Assembly (NCBI RefSeq): GCF_001078705.1
Contig: NZ_CDMW01000001.1
Coordinates: 1,543,541-1,607,540, forward strand
Length of the DNA: 64,000 nucleotides
Direction: 5' to 3'
Source of the DNA: Streptococcus sanguinis
Lineage (GTDB): Bacteria; Bacillota; Bacilli; Lactobacillales; Streptococcaceae
Shown here: one piece after another, positions 8,062 through 16,036 of the stretch
How the letters are laid out: each line of letters opens with the position of its first letter
How positions within the stretch are numbered: position 1 is the first letter of the stretch
Notes under the pieces: model-generated
What the model saw: the letters and a program-made list of their open reading frames with translations, nothing else
The model's database searches: none
Told to the model about the DNA's origin: nothing
Translations under genes and position numbers: made by a program

Positions 8062-8478
8062 TTACTTGCCCTCTTTTTCCTTTCTGCGCTTAGCCAAGGC
8101 GCTGTTAATCTTCTTGGTCTTAAGATTTGTATCCAAGTAACGAAAGAGCCATACAAAGAGGTAAATCAGAATAAAATTAAACCAGAAATGCCAGCTGGCA
8201 ATTAAAAATCCCCAGTTATTATAGACCATGAAACAGCATACTAAGACTGCGACAGCGGCGAAATGCAGTAAAATCGAGACTGAAAAAGAGAATCGGTCTT
8301 CAAGAGTTTTTAACATTGAACTGATAATCCCAATCAAGCCGCTCATCATCATGACACTGACGATATTACTTGTTGTGGGCGGATTTTTTTGAATAGAGAG
8401 AGCAAGGACAATCAGATAGACTGCACTCCCTGTCTGGATGCCCATCAATATAGCGTGTAGACATTTTTTTATACTCAT
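8062..8478 (-). CDS. DUF3021 family membrane protein
   Basis: A 138-residue protein with four membrane spans and a basic tail (LAKRRKEKEGK), typical of DUF3021. Members are usually encoded next to a LytTR-domain regulator, as here, and in the streptococcal LytTR regulatory systems the membrane partner restrains that regulator. The ATG at 8478 was chosen; the adjacent GTG at 8481 is closer to the AGGAGGT ribosome binding site. It follows the LytTR gene by about 10 bp. The inhibitor role is inferred from the family. Confidence 0.85.
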   Translation of the reverse strand: MSIKKCLHAILMGIQTGSAVYLIVLALSIQKNPPTTSNIVSVMMMSGLIGIISSMLKTLEDRFSFSVSILLHFAAVAVLVCCFMVYNNWGFLIASWHFWFNFILIYLFVWLFRYLDTNLKTKKINSALAKRRKEKEGK

Positions 8479-8488
8479 CACTTACCTC

Positions 8489-8944
8489 CTAGATTCCCAG
8501 ATATTCCATCAAGAGTTTGACATAGCGACGGCTGACTTCGGTTTTGATTTGATTGGTCAGCTTGGCCGTCATATTGCCAGAAAAGCTGTCAGACAAAGAC
8601 TCCAGATGGTCAATATTGATGACAGCATGCCGGGAAACCTGGATAAAGTTCGAGCTGCTAATCCGCTGCTGAAAGCGAGTCAAGGTCTCTGTCGTCTGGT
8701 AAATGCCTTCTCTACTGTAAATCATCAGAGTTGTCTGGTTGATGTCTGCTAGGATTATATCTTCAGTCTTCAGCATGACCAGTTTATCATCCGACTTGAT
8801 AGGCAGGACGCCACTTGGCCCTGCCTTGTACTGCTCTAAATAATCTAAGATGGCCTTGGCTTCTGCCGCTAGCTGGTCTGCCTTGACCACAACCAGCGGA
8901 TCCTTGGATGAAATGGTTGGATCTGTTTCAAATTTTGCTTGCAA
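8489..8944 (-). CDS. LytTR-domain DNA-binding regulator
   Basis: A 151-residue regulator with the LytTR DNA-binding domain in its C-terminal two thirds (LKTEDIILADINQTTLMIYS, TLTRFQQRISSSNFIQVSRHAVINIDHLESL, then RRYVKLLMEYLGI). It has no receiver domain, so control probably comes from the membrane partner encoded directly downstream. The start is TTG at 8944 behind AGGGAG. It belongs to one transcription unit with an ABC-2 exporter upstream and DUF3021 downstream. Targets are unknown; autoregulation is common in such systems. Confidence 0.88.
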   Translation of the reverse strand: MQAKFETDPTISSKDPLVVVKADQLAAEAKAILDYLEQYKAGPSGVLPIKSDDKLVMLKTEDIILADINQTTLMIYSREGIYQTTETLTRFQQRISSSNFIQVSRHAVINIDHLESLSDSFSGNMTAKLTNQIKTEVSRRYVKLLMEYLGI

Positions 8945-8966
8945 GAGGAAGCTCCCTATTCACATT

Positions 8967-9812
8967 CTATTGTAGTTTCAGCCGGCGGATGGCAATCATA
9001 TTTTGCACCATCCAAATAAGCGCTATTGCAACTAAAACTATTCCAACTATATAGAAAGTTTCTGTCCTTGTCAAGAGCTCCTGCCATTCAATGCGAATTC
9101 CCATTGTTTTTTCAAAAGCTGCTTGCGGATGGCTGTTATTGGCAAAAGTATCTGCTAGACTTTCCTTCATGAGAACCTGTCTGAAAAGAGATGCCATGTA
9201 GTTAGAAGGGGTAAGCTTCATCAGGTTTTGCGCCATGTTCGGTAAGGTTCCAATGGGGATATAGGTTCCCACTAGAAAACCAGAAGTTGCTCCGACTACT
9301 GTTGCCAATTTCCCTAAACTATCCACTGATTTGAAGCATTGAACAATCAGAGCATTTATCAGTGTGGCCAATAGGCTGTTCAAGAGCATCAGAAGCATCA
9401 GGTAAGGAAGACTCCCCCATTCAAAGGAAATTTTATCCGCCAGCGTAAAATAGCTGAGCATAAAGGCAAACATAATGACCTGCATCAAAAAGCCGATAAT
9501 AACAGAGCTGACAAGATAACTAAGCTGCAAGCCCCATGGTCCCAAGTCCGTGATAAAGAGGTCGTCTGTCACCTTCCGCTCCCGATCTTCGACCTGCCGA
9601 GAGAAAGCCGCCAAGGTGGTCGTTAATCCTGTAACTGCCAACACGCCGCCAATCAGCCACAAGTCCATCAGCTGACTGGAATGAGCTTTGTAATTATTTT
9701 TCAAAAAAACGATATAAAGCACAAAGGGAATAATGGCTCCGAAGAGGGACAAAATTACCCCACTGCGGTTGCGGAAATAAAGTAAAAAATTACGTTTTAT
9801 CAAAGCGAGCAT
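8967..9812 (-). CDS. ABC-2 type transporter permease
   Basis: A 281-residue integral membrane protein with about six spans and the ABC-2 topology. There is one N-terminal span, an external loop, then a cluster of spans containing SFLVGTYIPIGTLPN-like residues and the LTPSNYMASLFRQVLM segment typical of drug/lipid exporters. It is separated by one base from the ATPase gene stop, so it is tightly coupled. Together they form an export system, substrate unknown, in an operon with the LytTR/DUF3021 pair. Confidence 0.88.
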   Translation of the reverse strand: MLALIKRNFLLYFRNRSGVILSLFGAIIPFVLYIVFLKNNYKAHSSQLMDLWLIGGVLAVTGLTTTLAAFSRQVEDRERKVTDDLFITDLGPWGLQLSYLVSSVIIGFLMQVIMFAFMLSYFTLADKISFEWGSLPYLMLLMLLNSLLATLINALIVQCFKSVDSLGKLATVVGATSGFLVGTYIPIGTLPNMAQNLMKLTPSNYMASLFRQVLMKESLADTFANNSHPQAAFEKTMGIRIEWQELLTRTETFYIVGIVLVAIALIWMVQNMIAIRRLKLQ

Positions 9813-9813
9813 A

Positions 9814-10680
9814 TTAGCGTACCTCTCTTCCTGTCAGTGCCATAAAGGCATCGTCCATGGTTCCGGGTTGGAATTCAAATTGTTCGATATAGGGACCTGC
9901 CTGAGCCAATAAGGTCAGAGCTTCTTGAGTCGTTTTAGGGTGAAGGATAAGTTCCCCTTCCTTGACTTGCTCCCAAGCGTAGCCTCTTGGCAAGCTTTTC
10001 TCTAAACTTGCTGCATCTTGACTTAAAATCCGTAAGACATTGCGGGCATAGTTTCCCTTAATCTGGTCTGCAGAGCCTTGGGCAATGACCTGACCATGAT
10101 CTACGATATAGATCTTATCTGCATCATCAGCTTCATTGAGATAGTGGGTTGTCAAGACAATGGTCATCTGCTCTTCTTTCTGAATTTGCTTGAGCAAACT
10201 CCAAATACTCTCCCGAGTCTGAATGTCCAGGCCTGTCGTAGGCTCATCTAGAAAAAGCAGGTCGGGACTATTGAGCAGGGCTCGCGCAATGTCCACCCGA
10301 CGCTTCTGGCCGCCAGACAGCGTGCCATAAGGCTGCTTGACAAAGGCTGATAAACCTAGCTGAGACACCAAGCGCTCAATTCTACCTGCCGGCATCTCCT
10401 TGTACTGCTTGGCTCTGATGGTCAGATTTTCTAAAACTGTCAGCCGGGCGTCCAACACACTGTTTTGGAAAACCACACCCAGCCTAGGCTTTTCAGTATA
10501 GCAAATCTGCCCGGATGTCGGCTGCAAGAGCCCTATCAGCATCTGAATGGTCGTGGATTTCCCTGCGCCATTTGGTCCTAGAATAGCGGTGAAACTGCCT
10601 CTCTCAATCTGAATATCGAGACCATTGACAGCCACCTTATCGCCATAAACCTTGCTAAGATTTTTCGTTTCTACTAACAT
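9814..10680 (-). CDS. ABC transporter ATP-binding protein (ABC-2 exporter)
   Basis: A 288-residue ATPase. Walker A is GPNGAGKST (near residue 36), the signature LSGGQKRRVDIARAL, Walker B LLFLDEPTTGLD, and the switch His lies in TTHYLNEAD. A C-terminal extension of about 70 residues resembles the CcmA/DrrA class. The start ATG at 10680 follows GGACAGGAG. It is the first gene of the exporter-LytTR-DUF3021 unit. The 149-bp gap to the bceB-like gene upstream holds no convincing gene. Confidence 0.9.
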   Translation of the reverse strand: MLVETKNLSKVYGDKVAVNGLDIQIERGSFTAILGPNGAGKSTTIQMLIGLLQPTSGQICYTEKPRLGVVFQNSVLDARLTVLENLTIRAKQYKEMPAGRIERLVSQLGLSAFVKQPYGTLSGGQKRRVDIARALLNSPDLLFLDEPTTGLDIQTRESIWSLLKQIQKEEQMTIVLTTHYLNEADDADKIYIVDHGQVIAQGSADQIKGNYARNVLRILSQDAASLEKSLPRGYAWEQVKEGELILHPKTTQEALTLLAQAGPYIEQFEFQPGTMDDAFMALTGREVR

Positions 10681-10829
10681 AATCTTTTCTCCTGTCCTTA
10701 ACTTCTGAGACTATGATAGCAAGTCTTTTTTGAAAAATCTCAGCTTTTTGGACAAGCGGTAAAATCAAGAAGATGAGAGGTAAAAATCCAGACATCAAAA
10801 ATCCCAGACCAGAGGTCAAGGATTTGCTC

Positions 10830-12830
10830 TTAGAGGGCGACAATCTTGCGGTAGCTACGTGAAGTCAACAGAAAGACTAGAATATAGGTCAAGAGGAAGA
10901 CTCCGCAAGTTGCAAGTGTTGTCTGAATCAAAAGAGGAAGATTGGTCACACCCAATAGGGCAACTATCAAGCGCAGCATGTGAAAGACCGCTGCTACATG
11001 TAGAAAAGCAAAGATGAGAGGTAGGAAGAAGACAGTCAAGATTTGCTTTCGAATGGTACTTCTAGTCTGCTTTTCATCTAAACCAACTTTTTGCAAGATG
11101 ATAAAGCCATCTCGGTCTTCATATCCTTCAGAGATTTGCTTATAGTAAATCACGAGAACGGCCCCTAGGAGGAAGATAACGGAAAGGAAGACACCGATGA
11201 AGAGCAAGGTTCCAGTAAGTTCTTGATAGCTCTTTTCTGAGCTGTAACGGTCACTAGCCATTGCGAAGCTACCATCTTGTGCTTGTTCCTGTTCCAGAGT
11301 GTCCCTCAACCCCAGTTGGACTTGCTCAACAAACTTTTTACTGTCCTTAGTCTCTGAAGCAACTCCAATGTAGTAGTAATGATCCACATCGAGATTAACC
11401 TCTTTGCTATCATTGACCACCATATAGAGCCCCTGTTCCATGGTCACATCGTTTGGATTAGGAATTTCCCCATGCGTAAAATTCGACGATAAAAGCTGCT
11501 TAATCTTCCAGTCCTTACCATTCACTCGGAGAGGATTGTCCTTATTTAAGGAAATATTTTTTCCATAGACAAGAGTTTCATCGTCTGCCATGTCTATCTT
11601 TTCCCCTGTCATTTTTTCATAATCCTGACGATTGATGACCGTAATCGTGCCTACAGACTTGGTCAAGATACTTGAATCCGACTCCAGCTCGCTTTGCATT
11701 GGAACTGTCACATCATTACCAGCCAGTTTCATGATGAAGGCCGATTGGTAGAGATAGTCAGTATAGCTTGGCTTCTTCAGACCTGTGTCCTGAGCAACTT
11801 GCTGGATCTTGTCCAACAGAGCCTCCTTCTGATCAGTCGATTTCGGCAAGACGATGCTGACATTATAATCCTTCGGATGCAAGGTGGTAATATAATCCTG
11901 ACCCCCAACATAGATATTGATTGTACCGACCAGAGTCACTAGGAGCATGGTAGATAGAATGGAGATAGTTGCCAATCCTGCTGCATTTTTGCGCATCCGC
12001 GAGATGAGATTGGAAACAGAAATGAAATTCTGCGTTTTATAGTAGTAGCCTTTGCGCTTTTTGAGAAATTGCAATAGTGTAATCGAGCCTGCATTAAAAA
12101 GCAGATAGGTTGCTAGGATAACCATGATCACAGCTATAAAGAAATTGCCAATAGCAGCGACAGGTTTGGTAACGGTCAAAGCCATATAATAAGCCACACC
12201 CATGAGCAGGAGCCCCAGCAAGGTTTGCAGAAAAAGGAAGCGTCCTTTCTTCTCGCCTGCTTTCTTTTCTTTCATTAGGTTAAGAGAGCTATAGCGTAGA
12301 AGTCGGGTAGAGTTGAGCAACAAAATCACCGCAAAAGCGACTCCCAGACTGACTAGAGTAATCCAGACATTCTGCCATTGGAAGGTCGAGGCAAGAACTG
12401 CCGGCATTCCCATCAATTTCAAAAGGACTGCGTAAAGCATCTTGTCCAAAGCTAGACCAGACAAGACTCCCAGACCAACTGTAAGTAGATAAAAGACACA
12501 GAGTTCAAAGAAGGTCATGACTAGCAGATGCTTTTTCTCCATGCCCAGCAGACTATAGACTCCCAACTCTCGGGAGCGGTTTTTCATGACAAAGCTATTG
12601 GCATAGGTAATGAGGATAAGGACGGCAATCTGAATGACATGGATACCAAACTGCAAGGTCATGCGAGCTGCTGTACCACCATAAGAGGTCTCCATGTTGG
12701 GGCTATGAGCCAGTGAGACAAAACTATACAAAATCGCTGTTGCCAGTACCGTCGCCAAAGCAAATGGATAATACAAACTGCGATTTTTAACCAGGTTTGA
12801 CAAAGCCAGTTTACTCGTTAGTTTGAACAT
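10830..12830 (-). CDS. BceB-type ABC permease (FtsX-like, peptide antibiotic resistance)
   Basis: A 666-residue permease with the BceB plan. One span and a first FtsX-like domain come first (spans to about residue 300). A large external domain of about 220 residues follows, then a second set of spans at the C-terminus (ASDRYSSEKSYQELTGTLLFIGVFLSVIFLLGAV). BceAB-type exporters remove bacitracin, lantibiotics or related cell-wall-targeting peptides and also act as sensors for the paired kinase. The start ATG at 12830 (GAGGTGG RBS) lies inside the end of the ATPase gene, a 20-bp overlap. The actual antibiotic cannot be told from sequence. Confidence 0.9.
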   Translation of the reverse strand: MFKLTSKLALSNLVKNRSLYYPFALATVLATAILYSFVSLAHSPNMETSYGGTAARMTLQFGIHVIQIAVLILITYANSFVMKNRSRELGVYSLLGMEKKHLLVMTFFELCVFYLLTVGLGVLSGLALDKMLYAVLLKLMGMPAVLASTFQWQNVWITLVSLGVAFAVILLLNSTRLLRYSSLNLMKEKKAGEKKGRFLFLQTLLGLLLMGVAYYMALTVTKPVAAIGNFFIAVIMVILATYLLFNAGSITLLQFLKKRKGYYYKTQNFISVSNLISRMRKNAAGLATISILSTMLLVTLVGTINIYVGGQDYITTLHPKDYNVSIVLPKSTDQKEALLDKIQQVAQDTGLKKPSYTDYLYQSAFIMKLAGNDVTVPMQSELESDSSILTKSVGTITVINRQDYEKMTGEKIDMADDETLVYGKNISLNKDNPLRVNGKDWKIKQLLSSNFTHGEIPNPNDVTMEQGLYMVVNDSKEVNLDVDHYYYIGVASETKDSKKFVEQVQLGLRDTLEQEQAQDGSFAMASDRYSSEKSYQELTGTLLFIGVFLSVIFLLGAVLVIYYKQISEGYEDRDGFIILQKVGLDEKQTRSTIRKQILTVFFLPLIFAFLHVAAVFHMLRLIVALLGVTNLPLLIQTTLATCGVFLLTYILVFLLTSRSYRKIVAL

Positions 12831-13590
12831 AATCGCCCACCTCACTTGCCATAACTGTCAGAGTGTCAGAAATCTCTTGGAACATCTCCCGCTCGGTCTT
12901 GTCACCTCGGAAGATTTGATTATAAAGAATCCCATCCTTGATAAAGAGCACCCGCTTGGCGCGGCTAGCCGCTGCCGTTGAGTGGGTCACCATGAGAATG
13001 GTTTGGCCTCGTGCATTGATGTCGTCAAAGACATCCAGCAACGCCGCCGAAGATTTGGAATCCAAGGCTCCTGTCGGCTCGTCCGCCAGCAGAATCTCAG
13101 GATCTGTGATAATAGCCCGAGCCACTGCGACCCGCTGCTTCTGGCCACCGGAAATCTCATATGGAAACTTCTCTTGCAGCTTGTTAATCCCCAACTCATT
13201 GCAGATTGTGACCAGCTTCTGCATCATCTCGGTAATGGGACGGCGAGAGAGAACTAGAGGCAGGAGAATATTATCCTTGACCGACAGGGTATCCAACAGA
13301 TTGAAATCCTGAAAGACAAAGCCTAATTTCTCTCGGCGGAAGCTGGAAGCCTGGCTGTTTTTGATGGTTGCCGTGTCAGTTCCGTTGAGAAAGACGCGGC
13401 CCTCAGTCGGCTTGTCCAACATGGCTAGGATGTTGAGCAGGGTCGATTTCCCAGAGCCTGACTCCCCCATGATGGCGACATATTCGCCTTTTTCTACTGT
13501 AAAGTGAATGTCTTTCAAGGCCTCTACTTGGCTGCCCTGAAAGCGGGTTTTATAAATCTTTTTCACGTGCTGTACGTCTAATAATGTCAT
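12811..13590 (-). CDS. BceA-type ABC transporter ATPase
   Basis: A 259-residue ATPase with Walker A GESGSGKST, Q-loop FVFQDFNLLD, signature ISGGQKQRVAVARAI, Walker B LLADEPTGALD and switch HS. These features are those of the MacB/LolD/BceA subfamily that pairs with FtsX-type permeases. The start chosen is ATG 13590 (AAGGAAG RBS) rather than the upstream in-frame codon at 13617. It overlaps bceB-like by 20 bp. Its promoter carries a box shared with the traX-like gene. Confidence 0.9.
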   Translation of the reverse strand: MTLLDVQHVKKIYKTRFQGSQVEALKDIHFTVEKGEYVAIMGESGSGKSTLLNILAMLDKPTEGRVFLNGTDTATIKNSQASSFRREKLGFVFQDFNLLDTLSVKDNILLPLVLSRRPITEMMQKLVTICNELGINKLQEKFPYEISGGQKQRVAVARAIITDPEILLADEPTGALDSKSSAALLDVFDDINARGQTILMVTHSTAAASRAKRVLFIKDGILYNQIFRGDKTEREMFQEISDTLTVMASEVGDYVQTNE

Positions 13591-13673
13591 CTTTCTTCCT
13601 TTCTGTCTAGCAGGCACCTATCAAAGCCCTGCTTTTAGCAGCATTTATAAACTGCCTCCTAATTGATAAGTCT

Positions 13674-13679
13674 ATTTTA
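13674..13679 (-). promoter_or_regulatory. -10 of the bceAB-like promoter
   Basis: The minus strand reads TAAAAT, with no usable -35 at 17 bp. The shared box begins exactly 20 bp upstream, consistent with an activator-dependent promoter. Confidence 0.5.
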
Positions 13680-13699
13680 TCTCAATACCAACCGCCCAG

Positions 13700-13744
13700 C
13701 CATAACCTAAGCTTACATTTTAAAGTGCAATCTTACACTTTTGT
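13700..13744 (-). promoter_or_regulatory. Putative BceR box upstream of bceAB-like genes
   Basis: Read on the minus strand: ACAAAAGTGTAAGA, a variable stretch, then AAATGTAAGCTTAGGTTATG and a final G. The upstream region of the traX-like gene (14572-14617) has the same two blocks, 13/14 and 19/21 identical, at nearly the same distance. Binding by the response regulator at 16020-16706 is inference. Confidence 0.6.
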
Positions 13745-13759
13745 AAGATAAGATGGACT

Positions 13760-14515
13760 TTATTTTACCCAAAAGGCAATCAAAGCAATTAACCAAAGGT
13801 GGGCTGGATAGAAAATATAGAAGAAATATTTGCTCCACTTGCTGCTGGATCCTCGCTCACCATTGTAGAAGTGCAAGAGGGGAAGAACAGTGATAAAGAG
13901 CCAGTCTGAATTATAGAGCAGCATCGATAGCGTGTCCTGCAAGGTTGGATAAATTTGAATACTCATGGCAAAGAGAACTCCCGCCCAAACTACATAGGAC
14001 AAGTTTCTGAAAAAGACTTGATTTCTAAAAAGGTAGGTCAAGAGCATGAAAGGAAGCAGAGCCATGCCGCCTTCGCTAAAGAGAAGCCCAGCCAGCAAGA
14101 CTAATACTCCTGCCGCTATCCGCAAACCACGCTTCCTATCCTTAGCAGCTCCGCCATTTTCAGAAAAACCAAAGAAAAGACTCAGCATGAGAACCCCGCA
14201 GGCCAAGGTCAGGAAGATATTGTGAGTGAGGTAGATGCCCTTCTCCTGAAAGAGGAGTGTCAGGATACAGTTTCCTGTTTGCATCAGGGCTGCCCAAAAG
14301 AAGAGCCGCATATTGTAAGCCAGGCGGTTACGAGTGTGGAGAAAACCTTCCACTGCCATGAAGGCAAATGCTACTCCGACACAGCGGGTTAGGGCATGCA
14401 AGACGCCATCCCAGCCGTCCGGCACTAGCCCTGGTATCTGGCTGATATGGTCAAAAACCATAAGAAAGGCCATGAAGAGCTTCAACTGAAAAGCATTTAT
14501 ACCTTTTGATTTCAT
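13760..14515 (-). CDS. TraX-family membrane protein
   Basis: A 251-residue, roughly eight-span protein of the TraX family, with LKLFMAFLMVFDHI at the N-terminus and the conserved RCVGVAFAFMAVEGF and MRLFFWAAL segments. TraX was named for F-pilin acetylation, but chromosomal Firmicutes members are widespread and probably modify envelope molecules. There are no conjugation genes here. It sits between the BceAB-type exporter and the NrdI-like/two-component genes, and its promoter has the same box as bceA, so a role in cell-envelope stress is likely. RBS AAGGAGA. Confidence 0.85.
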   Translation of the reverse strand: MKSKGINAFQLKLFMAFLMVFDHISQIPGLVPDGWDGVLHALTRCVGVAFAFMAVEGFLHTRNRLAYNMRLFFWAALMQTGNCILTLLFQEKGIYLTHNIFLTLACGVLMLSLFFGFSENGGAAKDRKRGLRIAAGVLVLLAGLLFSEGGMALLPFMLLTYLFRNQVFFRNLSYVVWAGVLFAMSIQIYPTLQDTLSMLLYNSDWLFITVLPLLHFYNGERGSSSKWSKYFFYIFYPAHLWLIALIAFWVK

Positions 14516-14545
14516 TTTTCTGTCTCCTTCTTATTTCTTGCCTCT

Positions 14546-14551
14546 ATGATA
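14546..14551 (-). promoter_or_regulatory. -10 of the traX-like promoter
   Basis: The minus strand reads TATCAT, exactly 20 bp from the shared box at 14572-14617, the same geometry as at bceA. TATTAT three bases closer to the box is an alternative. Confidence 0.45.
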
Positions 14552-14571
14552 ATAAAAAAGAAAGGCCGGTA

Positions 14572-14617
14572 CCATAACCTAACCTTTCATTTGCTAGTTT
14601 TATTCTTACAATTTTGT
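14572..14617 (-). promoter_or_regulatory. Putative BceR box upstream of traX-like gene
   Basis: Read on the minus strand: ACAAAATTGTAAGA, then a variable stretch, then AAATGAAAGGTTAGGTTATG and a final G. It shares both conserved blocks with the bceA upstream region at 13700-13744. Confidence 0.6.
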
Positions 14618-14663
14618 CACTTTTAAAAATCTTGCAAAGCATCTACCTAAAATAGCACAAAAC

Positions 14664-15044
14664 CTAGCGGCTTTTATGAGAACTTTCTTCTGTCTGCAAC
14701 TGTTTTAGAAAGCCTTTGACCGCTTGTCGGTCTGCTTCCGTTCCAGAGCCCTCTATGTTACGAATATGGCGGAGACCATACTGCTCCACTATCTTATCCG
14801 TTGCCCCGCAAAAGGTCTGCGGATAACGCTTCTGGTTGCCATTGATGACAAAGCCTTTGATTAGATGCTCATACTTTTTGATGAAGCGCTTGGTCGTCCA
14901 CGGAATCTGCCCAGCACCGCTATTTCTGCTGACTAAAATACAGGGTCCCTCCAGCTTTTTCCAGACTGACTGGTTAGGTAACCCCAGACTTTTAGCAAAC
15001 TTCTTGCCCAAACCAGTCAGACTATCATAAACCACTACTAGCAA
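14664..15044 (-). CDS. NrdI-like flavodoxin-fold protein (copy 2)
   Basis: A 126-residue paralogue of the protein at 5369-5716. It has YDSLTGLGKKF at the phosphate loop, CILVSRNSGAGQIPWTTKRF, and TFCGATDKIVEQYGLRHI, with an extra charged tail. The start is TTG at 15044; its AGGAGGAAG ribosome binding site overlaps the stop codon of the kinase gene, so the gene is cotranscribed with the BceRS-like pair. True NrdI partners (nrdE, nrdF) are not nearby. A redox role in envelope stress is possible but unproven. Confidence 0.75.
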   Translation of the reverse strand: MLVVVYDSLTGLGKKFAKSLGLPNQSVWKKLEGPCILVSRNSGAGQIPWTTKRFIKKYEHLIKGFVINGNQKRYPQTFCGATDKIVEQYGLRHIRNIEGSGTEADRQAVKGFLKQLQTEESSHKSR

Positions 15045-15055
15045 CTTTCTTCCTC

Positions 15056-16036
15056 CTATTCAAAGATCAATTTCTTCTCAGGAAAGGCGATGGAAACCGT
15101 CGTTCCCTGACCAACTTGAGAGTCTATCGCAATCTTGTGTCCCAGCTGGTCAGCAATTTTCTTGGACAGATAAAGACCTAAGCCTGATGACTGCTGGGTC
15201 AGACGACCATTGTAGCCTGAGAAACCGCGCTCAAAAACCCGCAGCAAATCAGCATTTTGAATCCCCAAACCCGTGTCCTTAATGTAGAGGCTGCCCTCGT
15301 GAAAATAAATCTCTATACTGCCTTCTTTGGTGTATTTAAGACTATTGGACAGGATCTGCTCCAAAATCACTACAAACCACTTTTTATCAGTGACAATCGT
15401 GTGGTCTAGGTCATGAAGATTGAGGCTGAGTCCTTGCTGAATGAAGAAAAGGGCGTATTTCTTGACCACTTCCCTGACCAAATCAGCCAGATTTTCCTGC
15501 TTCAGCACTAGATCATCATGGAAGCTTTCCAGACGGAGGTACTGGAGCACCAGATGAACGTAGGACTCGATCTTAAAGAGCTCCTGCTCCAACTGAGACT
15601 TGGCTTCCTTATCCTTCAAATCTCCAATCAAGAGTGAACTGGCAGCAATGGGTGTCTTGACTTGATGAACCCAAAGAGTGTAGTAGTCCAGCAAATCATT
15701 GTATTTTTCCTGCTCAACCAAGAGCTGATTCTTCTGTTCGTACTCCAGCTCCTCCACTCGTTCCTGCAAAAGCTTTTCTAGAGGAGTCTGAGCCTGAGCA
15801 GAGGCCTGCAGCTTCTGGCTGCGATAGCCCTTAAAGGCAGTCCAAGCATCTGCTCCGATAAACAAGAAAGACAGAAAAGCCAGCAAGAGCGCGACATATT
15901 CCAGCAGACTGCGGTAAGTATCAAAGACAAAGGCAAAGAGCAGAATAAAGCCTAGCAGAAGAATTAGCAGAGCTAGAAAAAATCGCCGTGAATAAAGGTA
16001 AGACTTAAAAAAGAAAAATTTATCCTGTGTGTCCAT
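15056..16036 (-). CDS. BceS-type intramembrane-sensing histidine kinase
   Basis: A 326-residue kinase. Two spans (about residues 19-38 and 44-62) are joined by only a few residues, the hallmark of kinases that sense through a BceAB transporter. The phosphoacceptor is in WVHQVKTPIAA (His about 124), and the N, G1 and G2 boxes are present (ILSNSLKYT, IKDTGLGI, GLGLYLSK). Its ATG lies inside the end of the response-regulator gene (17-bp overlap). It probably signals peptide-antibiotic flux to BceR. Confidence 0.92.
   Translation of the reverse strand: MDTQDKFFFFKSYLYSRRFFLALLILLLGFILLFAFVFDTYRSLLEYVALLLAFLSFLFIGADAWTAFKGYRSQKLQASAQAQTPLEKLLQERVEELEYEQKNQLLVEQEKYNDLLDYYTLWVHQVKTPIAASSLLIGDLKDKEAKSQLEQELFKIESYVHLVLQYLRLESFHDDLVLKQENLADLVREVVKKYALFFIQQGLSLNLHDLDHTIVTDKKWFVVILEQILSNSLKYTKEGSIEIYFHEGSLYIKDTGLGIQNADLLRVFERGFSGYNGRLTQQSSGLGLYLSKKIADQLGHKIAIDSQVGQGTTVSIAFPEKKLIFE

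Noticed and set aside
10655-10843. Minus-strand TTG-started frame of 62 codons between bceB-like and ABC ATPase genes (hydrophobic FLPLIFLILPLV)
   Set aside because: It starts inside the end of one gene and ends inside the next, has no RBS, and its hydrophobic run is what AT-rich spacer DNA gives by chance. A gene remnant cannot be excluded.
13760-14515. TraX-like gene taken as a sign of a conjugative element
   Set aside because: No other transfer genes, no integrase or repeats nearby; TraX-family genes are common on Firmicutes chromosomes.
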